Shown here one piece after another: positions 44,943 through 52,872 of a stretch of DNA of 64,000 bases. The notes under the pieces were generated by a model. That model made no database searches, was not told the DNA's origin, and saw only the letters and a list, made by a program, of their open reading frames with translations. The DNA is from JAXMAF01 sp046350555. GTDB lineage: Bacteria; Planctomycetota; Phycisphaerae; Phycisphaerales; SM1A02. The translations under genes were made by a program, and so were the position numbers. Location of the stretch: the NCBI GenBank assembly GCA_046350555.1, contig JAXMAF010000005.1, positions 1-64,000 on the forward strand, read 5' to 3'. The first letter of the stretch is position 1; every line of letters starts with the position of its first letter.

Positions 44943-45105
44943 CACGCCAAGGTAGCAGCGGGCGTCCGTCGTGCGAATGGAGTTTCGCCGCGGATCGCGC
45001 GGAAGGTCCGCCGCGGACCGCGGACTCGCCGCGCGCCCACGCGCCCTCGGCGAACTACCATCCCCGCTCGCCGGTACCAACGGTCGTCCCTCAGGAGCAC
45101 CCCGA

Positions 45106-46860
45106 ATGAACCCCGTTTCCATCGCCTCGCGACTGGCCGTCGCGGTCGTCGCCTTCGCCGCCGTCGCGTCGCCCGCGCTGGCGCAGAAGGTCGAGGTCGA
45201 GCAGTTCACGCTCGACAACGGCATGAAGTTCCTGCTCGTGCCGCGGCACGACCAGCCCAACTCGATCGCCGCCGGCTGGCTCGCGAAGGTCGGCAGCGTG
45301 AACGAGCGTCCGGGCATCACCGGCATCAGCCACTTCTTCGAGCACATGATGTTCAAGGGCACGAAGACGATGGGCACGCGCGACGCCCAGGCCGACGCGG
45401 ACTTCATGGCCAAGCAGAAGTCGGTGCGCGACCAGATCAACGCGCTCGTCTGGAACGACCAGTACAAGCGCTTCTTCCGCGGCGAGATCGACGATCCGTG
45501 GAATCCCGCCAACGACACGGACGAGGTGAGGAAGCTCCGCGCCGACCTCAAGAAGCTGATGGACGATCACCGCAACGTGATCGTGAAGGACGAGTTCGAC
45601 CAGGTGTACACGAAGATGGGCGGGTCGGGCATGAACGCCTTCACCAACTACGACCTGACCTTCTACTTCATCACGGTTCCGAGCAACAAGTTCGAGCTCT
45701 GGGCGTGGATGGAATCGGACCGCCTCAACGACTCGGTCTTCCGCGAGTTCTACTCCGAGCGCGACGTCGTGCACGAGGAGCGCCGGCTGCGCACGGAATC
45801 GACGCCGACGGGCGTCTTCCAGGAGCAGTTCGACGCGATGTTCTGGATCTCGAGCCCGTACGGCTGGCCCGTCATCGGCTGGCCGAGCGACCTCAACAGC
45901 TACACCAAGGAGGCGGCGCAGACGTACTGGAACACGTACTACCGGCCGAACAACCTCGTGGGCATCATCGTCGGCGACTTCGATCCAGCCGAGGTGAAGC
46001 CGGTGATCAAGCGGTACTTCAGCCGGCTCAGGCCGGGCGAGAGCGCTCCGCCGCCGGTGGTCACGCTCGAGGTGAAGCAGCTCGCCGAGCAGCGCATGCT
46101 CGCCGAGTGCGACTGCCAGCCGCAGGTCGAGGTGCGCTACCACACGGTGCCCTTCAACAGCGCCGACGGCTTCGCCCTCGAGGTGCTCGCCGATGTGCTC
46201 AACGGGCGCACCGGACGCCTGTACAAGGGCATGGTCGAGGGACTCGAGATCGCCAGCAGCGCCACCGCGCAGCAGGAAGCCCGCAAGTACGGCGGATCCT
46301 TCTCATTCAGCGCCGAGGTCAAGGGCGACGCCAAGCCCGAGGCGCTCGAGCAGGCGTGGTACGCCGAGCTGAGGAAGCTCCAGGAGACGCTCGTTCCGGC
46401 GGAGGAGCTCCAGAAGGTCAAGAACCGCCTCGCCGCGGACAACTACCGGCGGCTCCAGAACAACTTCTTCCTGATGGTGCAGCTCGGCTACATGGAGGGG
46501 CTCGGCGGCTGGGAGTACATCAACGAGGCGCCGAAGAAGCTCCAGCAGGTCACCGCCGAGGACATCCAGCGCGTCGCGAGGAAGTACTTCGGCGAGACGA
46601 ACCGTTCGGTCGCGATCTACAACCGCAAGCAGGGCGCGAGCGCGCCCGACCCGGAGCTGGCCAAGCTCGATCCGCAGATGCAGGGCATGGTGCGCCAGGC
46701 GCTCCAGCAGCTCGGGCAGGAGACCGACCTCGAGAAGCTGAAGGCCGGCGCGGCGCAGATGGAATCGCAGGCCGGCTCCGCGCCGCCGCAGTTCAAGCCG
46801 GCGATCGAGATCATCCTGAAGAAGGTCAAGGCGAGGATCGCCGAGCTGGAGAAGAAGTAG
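45106..46860 (+). CDS. Exported M16-family zinc peptidase (active-site intact)
   Basis: A 584-residue protein with a cleavable signal (IASRLAVAVVAFAAVASPAL). The inverted zinc motif HFFEHMMFKGTKTMGT (HxxEH) is followed by the distal Glu region (YSERDVVHEERRLRTES). An extra roughly 75-residue segment between them (KRFFRGEIDDPWNPANDTDE) is longer than in many homologues. The second half has VEVRYHTVPFNSADGFALEV and NGRTGRLYKGMVEGLEIASS. AGGAG eight bases before the ATG at 45106 confirms the start. It is followed 99 bp later by a non-catalytic M16 partner, and the two probably form a periplasmic heterodimer degrading peptides. Confidence 0.93.
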   Translation: MNPVSIASRLAVAVVAFAAVASPALAQKVEVEQFTLDNGMKFLLVPRHDQPNSIAAGWLAKVGSVNERPGITGISHFFEHMMFKGTKTMGTRDAQADADFMAKQKSVRDQINALVWNDQYKRFFRGEIDDPWNPANDTDEVRKLRADLKKLMDDHRNVIVKDEFDQVYTKMGGSGMNAFTNYDLTFYFITVPSNKFELWAWMESDRLNDSVFREFYSERDVVHEERRLRTESTPTGVFQEQFDAMFWISSPYGWPVIGWPSDLNSYTKEAAQTYWNTYYRPNNLVGIIVGDFDPAEVKPVIKRYFSRLRPGESAPPPVVTLEVKQLAEQRMLAECDCQPQVEVRYHTVPFNSADGFALEVLADVLNGRTGRLYKGMVEGLEIASSATAQQEARKYGGSFSFSAEVKGDAKPEALEQAWYAELRKLQETLVPAEELQKVKNRLAADNYRRLQNNFFLMVQLGYMEGLGGWEYINEAPKKLQQVTAEDIQRVARKYFGETNRSVAIYNRKQGASAPDPELAKLDPQMQGMVRQALQQLGQETDLEKLKAGAAQMESQAGSAPPQFKPAIEIILKKVKARIAELEKK

Positions 46861-46959
46861 AACGACCTTACCCCGGCCTTCGCGCCCCGCCCCGTCATCT
46901 CCCACCGCCAGTCATCGATCTCGGCTCGCTCGTCGCCGACCACCCAGCACCCAATCGCC

Positions 46960-48459
46960 ATGCGCACGACCACCGTCATCCTCACGCTCGTCGCGTCACT
47001 CGCCCTTCCCACGTTCGCCGACGATCTCCCCGCCCGGCCCGAGAAGATCGACTTCGCGGCGCTCAGGTTCGAACCGCCGAAGCCGGGCGAGTACAGGCAC
47101 GTGCTCTCCAACGGCGTGCCCGTCTACTTGATGCCGAGCAAGGAATTCCCGCTGGTCAACATCGCGATGACCTTCAAGGGCGGCGACAACCTGGACCCCG
47201 CCGACATCGTCGGGCTCGCCGACGCGACCGGGGCGATGATGCGGCGCGGCGGCACGACGACGATGAAGCCCGAGCAGTTCGACGAACGGGTCGACTTCCT
47301 CGCGGCGATCATCAACGCCAGCAGCGGCGAGTCGACGTCGAGCGCCTCCCTCAACTGCCTCAGCTCCAACCTCGACGAGTCGATGAAGCTCTTCATCGAC
47401 ATGCTCCGCAACCCGGGCTTCGACGCGAAGAAGCTCGAGGTGTGGAAGGGCGAGGCGATCGAGGGGATGAAGCAGCGCAACGACGACGCCGGACCGATCC
47501 TCGACCGCGAGTGGAAGGCGCTCCTGTACGGCCGCGACCACTTCGAGGCGCGCGAGATGACCAAGGCGTCGCTCGACCGGATCACGCCCGCCGAGATGGC
47601 GAAGATGCACGACCGCATCTTCAATCCAGGCAACGTGATCGTCGCCGTGACCGGCGACTTCGAGACCAGCGACATGCTGAACCGGCTCGAGAAGGCCCTC
47701 GGCACGCCGAGCGGCTGGGCCAAGGGCGAGCCGGTCGCCGACCCCGCGGCGCCCACGGCCACCTTCAAGCCCGGGGTGTACCACGTCGAGAAGGACATCC
47801 CGCAGGGCAAGGTCTTCATCGGCCTGCGCGGCGTGAAGCGGGACGATCCCGACTACTTCCCGCTGCTGCTGCTCAACGACATCCTCGGCGGTGGCGGCTT
47901 CACCAGCCGCATCACCAAGCGCGTCCGCAGCGACGAGGGACTCGCGTACAGCGCCGGCTCGCGCTTCTCGCCCGAGGTGTGGTACCCCGGCGAGTGGCGC
48001 GCCGTCTTCCAGTCGAAGAACCCGACCGTGGCGCTGGCCACCAAGATCATCATGGAGGAGATCGACAGGGTGCGCGCGCAGCCGGTGACCGACGAGGAGC
48101 TTCAGACGAGCATCGCGCAGTACATCGAGACGTTCCCCCGCACCTTCGAGAGCAAGGCGGGCACGCTCAACGTCTTCGCCAACGACGAATGGACCAAGCG
48201 GCCCGCGGACTACTGGCAGACGTACCGCGACCGGATCAAGGGCGTCACCAAGGCGGACGTCGAGCGCGTCGCCCAGAAGTACCTCGATCCGAAGAACATG
48301 GCGATCTTCGTCGTCGGCAAGTGGGACGAGATCTACAACGGAGACATGGAGGGACGGGCCAAGATGTCCGAGTTCTTCGGCGGCGAGGTGCAGCACCTGC
48401 CGCTGCGCGACCCGCTGACGCAGGAGCCGCTGAGTCCGCAGGCGGCGGGGGCGAAGTGA
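46960..48459 (+). CDS. Exported M16-family protein, non-catalytic partner
   Basis: A 499-residue protein with signal MRTTTVILTLVASLALPTFA. The fold matches M16 (HVLSNGVPVYLMPSKEFPLV, RITKRVRSDEGLAYSAGSRF, ILGGGGFTSR), but the zinc motif position reads LADATGAMMRRGGTTTM, with no HxxEH. The RSDEGLAYS block keeps the conserved Arg/Tyr substrate site. It immediately follows the active M16 gene, the classic active/inactive pair arrangement. The C-terminus is polar. A 38-bp tandem array begins just past its stop. Confidence 0.92.
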   Translation: MRTTTVILTLVASLALPTFADDLPARPEKIDFAALRFEPPKPGEYRHVLSNGVPVYLMPSKEFPLVNIAMTFKGGDNLDPADIVGLADATGAMMRRGGTTTMKPEQFDERVDFLAAIINASSGESTSSASLNCLSSNLDESMKLFIDMLRNPGFDAKKLEVWKGEAIEGMKQRNDDAGPILDREWKALLYGRDHFEAREMTKASLDRITPAEMAKMHDRIFNPGNVIVAVTGDFETSDMLNRLEKALGTPSGWAKGEPVADPAAPTATFKPGVYHVEKDIPQGKVFIGLRGVKRDDPDYFPLLLLNDILGGGGFTSRITKRVRSDEGLAYSAGSRFSPEVWYPGEWRAVFQSKNPTVALATKIIMEEIDRVRAQPVTDEELQTSIAQYIETFPRTFESKAGTLNVFANDEWTKRPADYWQTYRDRIKGVTKADVERVAQKYLDPKNMAIFVVGKWDEIYNGDMEGRAKMSEFFGGEVQHLPLRDPLTQEPLSPQAAGAK

Positions 48460-48480
48460 GCTGGGACGGGTGGCGCGTTG

Positions 48481-48611
48481 GCCGCGGAGAACGCGGAGTT
48501 GGGATTAGCCGCGGAGGGCCGCGGAGGGACGCGGAGTTGAGATCAGCCGCGGAGGGCCGCGGAGGGACGCGGAGTTGGGATTAGCCGCGGAGGGCCGCGG
48601 AGTTGGAATTG
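48481..48611. repeat. 38-bp tandem repeat (GCCGCGGAGGG-type)
   Basis: Two full 38-bp units (48508-48545, 48546-48583) are flanked by two shortened ones. Each begins GCCGCGGAGGGCCGCGGAGG and ends GAGTTGGGATTA or a variant. It lies between the M16 stop and the convergent META-domain gene. GCCGCGGAG recurs inside units, so it is a nested repeat. Confidence 0.92.
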
Positions 48612-48653
48612 ACGGCTCGAAGGGCGTGGCCAGTTCGAGGTCAGAGTTAAGGG

Positions 48654-49199
48654 TCAGGGTGAGCGAGGATCGGCAGGATTGCGGTTGGGCTGCGCGGCTG
48701 GTTCGGCTTCGGGCTTGTTGGGGGCGGGCTGCGATGCCGCCTGGTCCGCCGGCGGGGCCGCGGGCTCCGTGGGTGGCGCAGCCTCGCGCGCGAAGCGCAC
48801 GGTTCCGGCGGCGCCGCTCAGCAGGAGCTCGTCGCCCTTCACGTGCCACGTCGTCGCCGTCTGGATCACGCCCAGATAGACCTGTTCCAGTCGCAACAGC
48901 GCCGACGGCCCGGCCCGGCGCGTGACGCCGAGCGAGCTCACGGCGATGTTGCCGGCCGAGGCGTTGTACGTTCCGGTGAAGGTGTTGATCGAGCCGTTTC
49001 CACCGACCTTTCCGGAGGTGCCGTTGGCGTCGGGCTCGAACACGACCGTCGGTCGCGTGCGCCCCGGCGGCGGGATGGGCGGCGCCGCCGGCGCATCGAC
49101 GAATTCCTGCAACGACCACGTGCCCGCCAGGTCGCGCGCGGGCGTCTGGCAGGCGGCGAGAAGCAGTGTTGCCGTCACGAGCAGTGCGGGGCGAAGCAT
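48654..49199 (-). CDS. META-domain (HslJ-like) lipoprotein
   Basis: A 181-residue lipoprotein whose signal ends LLLAACQT. The domain reads LAGTWSLQEFVDAPAAPPIP, PTVVFEPDANGTSGKVGGNG, SINTFTGTYNASAGNIAVSS and LERLEQVYLG-like strands (here LLRLEQVYLGVIQTATTWHV), ending GDELLLSGAAGTVRFAREAA. The W-x-L-x-x-F opening, G-x-G-x-x-N-x-x-x-G-x-Y core and L-L-x-x-G end are the META pattern. The tail is Pro/Ala/Glu-rich. META proteins are envelope proteins of unclear function, linked in some bacteria to heat or novobiocin resistance. Confidence 0.82.
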   Translation of the reverse strand: MLRPALLVTATLLLAACQTPARDLAGTWSLQEFVDAPAAPPIPPPGRTRPTVVFEPDANGTSGKVGGNGSINTFTGTYNASAGNIAVSSLGVTRRAGPSALLRLEQVYLGVIQTATTWHVKGDELLLSGAAGTVRFAREAAPPTEPAAPPADQAASQPAPNKPEAEPAAQPNRNPADPRSP

Positions 49200-49245
49200 C
49201 GTCGAGGGTAGCAGCCCCGGATCGGCGCGCAGCCGCCGCCGTCGC

Positions 49246-50208
49246 TCACGCCACCCGGTTCCCCGCCGGGTCGATCAGCCAGAGCCAGTCGTTGAAGAGG
49301 AACTCCAGCCGGGCCACGAGCAGCACGATGCGCCCCATGACCGTGTAGCCGAACATCGCGCCGAAGGTGATCATCAGGACCCAGATGCCCACGCGCGCCG
49401 CGCCGCCGAAGGCGCCCTTGTGCTCCACCGAGAAGAAGAAGTACGCGAGGCAGCAGAGGACGCCGACGACCGAGACGATGTTGGCGAGCGTGGCGCCCCA
49501 GAGGAAGCCTCCGTTGCCGCCGAGGGCCACGAGCGGCTTGATGCCCGCGGCGATCTGGTTGAGCAGGTCCGCCTGGAGGAACTGCACGAGCCGCAGTCCG
49601 GCGAAGACGCCGATGAAGAGCGCCAGGGGCCAGCGCGCAATCCACGCCCCCTTCGGCGCGAGGCGCCAGAGGAGCATCACGCCGAGCGCCAGCGGGACGA
49701 GGTAGATGAAGCGGGGAACGAGATCCTCCCCCTCGAGCCCGGGGATCGCCCACGACTGCACCAGCCCCGGCGCGATCTTCCCGATCAGGTTCGGGACGAT
49801 CACCGTCCAGAAGCCGACGACCATCCAGTACGCCGCCGACATGCCGATGAAGATCGCCTCGGCGAGCTTGTAGATCGGGTTGTCGCCGTAGAGGAACGAG
49901 AAGATCGCGAGCGTCAGGAACGCGGAGAACCAGAGCCCGACGGTGCGGAAGACGCTCAGGTGGACGACGCGCTGGCCCGGATCGGCGCGCTCCGCGCGGA
50001 GGTAGTCGCCGTACGTCGCCGACTCCTCGTCGACCCAGCGACGCTCGATCGTCTTCCCGGCGCGATCGGTGCCCACGGCGACCACCTGGCGCGCCTCGAC
50101 GTACTCCCGGCCCATGCCAGTGGCGGTGAAGAGCGCGCGGCCGGCGAGGAAGAGCCCCGCGGCGACGAAGACGATCGTCCAGACGATCGAGGCGCGGCGG
50201 TCGCTCAT
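49246..50208 (-). CDS. Uncharacterised polytopic membrane protein, last gene of five-gene cluster
   Basis: A 320-residue protein with about eight transmembrane helices. The first is near the N-terminus (IVWTIVFVAAGLFLAGRALF). A soluble loop of about 60 residues follows (TGMGREYVEARQVVAVGTDR, ERRWVDEESATYGDYLRAER), then a block of helices including FLTLAIFSFLYGDNPIYKLA, AYWMVVGFWTVIVPNLIGKI and LCCLAYFFFSVEHKGAFGGA. The YGDNPIYKLAEA segment looks functionally constrained. No known transporter family recognised. The ATG overlaps the upstream gene's stop (ATGA), so expression is coupled. It may be the membrane core of the cluster's complex. Confidence 0.75.
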   Translation of the reverse strand: MSDRRASIVWTIVFVAAGLFLAGRALFTATGMGREYVEARQVVAVGTDRAGKTIERRWVDEESATYGDYLRAERADPGQRVVHLSVFRTVGLWFSAFLTLAIFSFLYGDNPIYKLAEAIFIGMSAAYWMVVGFWTVIVPNLIGKIAPGLVQSWAIPGLEGEDLVPRFIYLVPLALGVMLLWRLAPKGAWIARWPLALFIGVFAGLRLVQFLQADLLNQIAAGIKPLVALGGNGGFLWGATLANIVSVVGVLCCLAYFFFSVEHKGAFGGAARVGIWVLMITFGAMFGYTVMGRIVLLVARLEFLFNDWLWLIDPAGNRVA

Positions 50209-51065
50209 CGCCCCGCTCCATGCCGGCGACCGGCGAAGTAGACGATGTTGCCGACGATGATCAGCAGCACCATCAGGACGTGGGCGACGAGCTGCGATCC
50301 CATGCGTCGCCGTCCCTCGTTGTACTTGGGATCGTCGCCCGTGCCGTACTTCTCGGCCATGAGCTTCTCGTACTCCGACGCCCCCTTGATCGCGGCGATC
50401 AGCCCCGGAAGCTGCGCCGGGACGTACGGCAGCAGCGGCGGCGCCTGCACGCCGGTGCATCCGACCATCATCGAGAACTTGTCCGGATACGCGGTCTTCG
50501 CGTACTGCACCCACTCCTTCGCGCCCGCGTAGCCGGCGCTCACGCTGGCGATCAGCTTCATGTCCTGGAGGCTCACGACGCCGTCCATCATCGGAATCGA
50601 GCTGAGCGCCTCGCCGCGCGCGTCGGTCGAGTAGAGCTTGCGGAAGTCGGTCACGATGACCTTGATCACGCCTTCGTACCCGGACTTGTAGCCGAGGTTC
50701 ACGTAGTCGTGGCCATAGCGCATCTGCGGGAAGTCGGCCTTCAGGACGTCGTGGATCGAGTCCTCGACGAGCTGCGGCCCGACCGGCCAGAGCGACATGT
50801 AGTAGATCCTCGCTCCCCGCTTCGCCGCGTGGTAGGTCAGCGCCGTCGCCATGGGCGAGAGCTCGCCGGCGCTTGATGGATCGAAGTCGTAGGAGATGAG
50901 GACGCGGTCGCCGGGCTGGATCTTCTCCATCTCCGCGAAGGCGGCGCGCGTGTTTTCGGTGAGGTTCTCGGGGAACGTCCATCCCGCCAGGATCGGGACG
51001 GTCACCGCCACGAACATCATCAGGAAGATCCAGCGGCGATCGAGGTTCTGGAGGAGGCGGAGCAT
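50205..51065 (-). CDS. Uncharacterised protein with extracytoplasmic alpha/beta domain and two terminal helices
   Basis: A 286-residue protein. The N-terminal helix (WIFLMMFVAVTVPILAGWTF) is followed by about 200 residues of alternating strands and helices: IQPGDRVLISYDFDPSSAGE, ALTYHAAKRGARIYYMSLWP, GYEGVIKVIVTDFRKLYSTD and FSMMVGCTGVQAPPLLPYVP. A C-terminal helix closes it (QLVAHVLMVLLIIVGNIVYF). The middle resembles a Rossmann-like binding domain. Its layout mirrors that of the 51975-52799 protein in the same cluster, suggesting the two are distant relatives. No enzyme motif is evident. Downstream overlap with the 49246 gene. Confidence 0.75.
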   Translation of the reverse strand: MLRLLQNLDRRWIFLMMFVAVTVPILAGWTFPENLTENTRAAFAEMEKIQPGDRVLISYDFDPSSAGELSPMATALTYHAAKRGARIYYMSLWPVGPQLVEDSIHDVLKADFPQMRYGHDYVNLGYKSGYEGVIKVIVTDFRKLYSTDARGEALSSIPMMDGVVSLQDMKLIASVSAGYAGAKEWVQYAKTAYPDKFSMMVGCTGVQAPPLLPYVPAQLPGLIAAIKGASEYEKLMAEKYGTGDDPKYNEGRRRMGSQLVAHVLMVLLIIVGNIVYFAGRRHGAGR

Positions 51066-51116
51066 GATGGGAGCGAGATGAGCGGGGTTGGTGCGATCCC
51101 GGCCGCGAGCGCCGGC

Positions 51117-51824
51117 TCAGTCCTTGCCCGATCCGAGATACGAGCGGTCGATGCCGAGGATGATCTTGAGCGACGTGGAGACGACGCCGAGCGCCACGCC
51201 GATCATGATCGCGCGCGTGCCCGTCGTCGTGAACGTGTCCTTCACGCTCTCCGCGAGGTTCTCGATGCGGAGGACCGCCAGGGGCGAGCCCGGCGGAATG
51301 AAGCTGGTCAGCCAGACGCCCGCATACGTCCGACCGAGCAGGATCAGCAGCGCCGTGCCCAGCAGGAGGATCGCCTCGATGTTCTTCGCGCGGAACGCGC
51401 GGTACGCCGCCGAGGCGACGTAGAAGGCGAGCATCGCGAACATCGTCGCCGTGAGCGGCTGATACGTGTACTCGTAGATCCACCAGAAGTACGAGCCGCG
51501 CTCGTTGAAGTCGCCCGACCACGGATGGCCCGGCGCGGACTCCATCGGATGGACGCCGATCTTCCCGAGGCCGACGAAGAGCGTCACCGCGAACGCCACG
51601 ATCGTCACGACCGCGTATCCCCATCCCGGCGCGCGGTCCGAGACCTTCTTGAGCTGCATCTTGAGCAGGTTGCCGCCGCCGAGGATGAAGGCGATCGCGG
51701 CGAGCACATCGAACCAGACCGCGACGTCCTCGCCCCAGCTCTGCCAGCGCGGCACGAAGTACGAGAGGATCATGACGATCCCCGCGCCGGCCGTGATGAA
51801 GAGCGGAAGTGTGCGCTTGAGCAT
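51117..51824 (-). CDS. Uncharacterised six-helix membrane protein of the cluster
   Basis: A 235-residue protein with hydrophobic helices near residues 5-24, 35-52, 70-88, 120-142, 150-168 and 205-222 (LPLFITAGAGIVMILSYFVP, VWFDVLAAIAFILGGGNLLK, TATMFAMLAFYVASAAYRAF). The polar loop around GHPWSGDFNERGSYFWWIYE is Trp/Tyr-rich. No family recognised. Start ATG at 51824; the longer frame adds an Arg/Ser-rich shadow leader. It lies 51 bp upstream of the 50205 gene. Confidence 0.75.
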   Translation of the reverse strand: MLKRTLPLFITAGAGIVMILSYFVPRWQSWGEDVAVWFDVLAAIAFILGGGNLLKMQLKKVSDRAPGWGYAVVTIVAFAVTLFVGLGKIGVHPMESAPGHPWSGDFNERGSYFWWIYEYTYQPLTATMFAMLAFYVASAAYRAFRAKNIEAILLLGTALLILLGRTYAGVWLTSFIPPGSPLAVLRIENLAESVKDTFTTTGTRAIMIGVALGVVSTSLKIILGIDRSYLGSGKD

Positions 51825-51974
51825 CGGGTGGTTGGACTCAGGCGAGGATCGTCGGGACCTCGTCCGCGCGGATGCGTCTCGGGTGCAGCGCGCCCGCACG
51901 CGAGGAAGCGCACGCGAGCGGCGCCCGCGGCGCGTCCACGGCGCATGCGAACGATGCGGCCCGCGCGGCGAACG

Positions 51975-52799
51975 TCACTTCAGGATGTGCTCCGTGAGGT
52001 AGGAGACGCCGCGTCCGGCGGCCGAATCGGGGCCGGAGAACGCCGCGATCGTCGCGAGGAGCACGCCGACGACGAGCGCCACCGCGGCCATGACCTTGCC
52101 GAGGTCCTGCCCCTTCAGCGAACCGAGCTGGTCGGGCTCGCCCGAGAGGTACGCGCTCGCCGCGAAGAACTCCTCGCCCAGCAGCGTGTAGTCGCACGCC
52201 GCGACGAAGAAGGGAAGCTGCGAGACCTCCGACGTGCCGGCGATCTGGATCGCCCCGATGGCGTTGCCCGTCTCCGCGAGGATGAGCGACTCCGCGAAGA
52301 ACTTGCCGAGGTAGAAGCATGCCGCGGGCTTCTTCCGCGACATGAGGCCGGTGAGATACGCGACGAAGCCGAACTGCTCGTCGGTGACGTAGTAGATGAG
52401 GTCGGGGTTGAACGAATCGGGCCGGCCTGCGGCGAGATACGCAGCCTGCGTCGTCTCGCGGGCCGCGGTCATCACGAGCGAACGGCTGGTCGGCACCTCG
52501 ATCTGGGCGTCGTACTCGGCCACCGTGCGCGCGACGTGGCTGAGCACGCTGAGCCCGGCGATCGTGTCGATCTCGTTCATGTCCTGGATGCCCGGGACGT
52601 AGAGGAGCGGCCTGCCCATCTCCGTCGCGCGTCCGACCGCCTCGTCCACCGCCTCCAGCGCCGCGATGCGCCGAACCTTCATCGCGTAGCCCCTCCGCGC
52701 CGCGAGGACGCAGGCGAGGATCGTCATGCACAGCACGAGCATCAGCGCGCCGAGCCATGCGCGTTCCGGGTCGAAGATGGCGGCCAGCGTCGGGGTCAT
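51975..52799 (-). CDS. Uncharacterised DUF6754-like membrane-anchored protein
   Basis: A 274-residue protein. An N-terminal helix (WLGALMLVLCMTILACVLAA) is followed by a conserved-looking soluble part: EAVGRATEMGRPLLYVPGIQ, DMNEIDTIAGLSVLSHVART, PDLIYYVTDEQFGFVAYLTG, KPAACFYLGKFFAESLILAE and NAIGAIQIAGTSEVSQLPFF. A C-terminal helix lies near 232-252. From memory this resembles the family named DUF6754, found with other uncharacterised membrane genes, but no search was possible. Gly/Ala/Thr-rich turns such as AGTSEVSQ hint at ligand or metal binding. Second gene of the cluster. Confidence 0.75.
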   Translation of the reverse strand: MTPTLAAIFDPERAWLGALMLVLCMTILACVLAARRGYAMKVRRIAALEAVDEAVGRATEMGRPLLYVPGIQDMNEIDTIAGLSVLSHVARTVAEYDAQIEVPTSRSLVMTAARETTQAAYLAAGRPDSFNPDLIYYVTDEQFGFVAYLTGLMSRKKPAACFYLGKFFAESLILAETGNAIGAIQIAGTSEVSQLPFFVAACDYTLLGEEFFAASAYLSGEPDQLGSLKGQDLGKVMAAVALVVGVLLATIAAFSGPDSAAGRGVSYLTEHILK

Positions 52800-52872
52800 G
52801 GTTGCCGATCGTTCCGTTCGGTGCGCGAATCGCCGCGAGGGGCGCGATCGATCCGGCGCGTCGCCGCGAGCT

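Noticed and set aside
43110..48584. A 1824-codon open frame on the plus strand spanning several genes
   Set aside because: It is Arg/Ala/Gly/Asp-rich with no conserved motifs, and the well-supported nuclease-like (minus) and two M16 (plus) genes occupy the same DNA in other frames. Long shadow frames are expected at this GC content.
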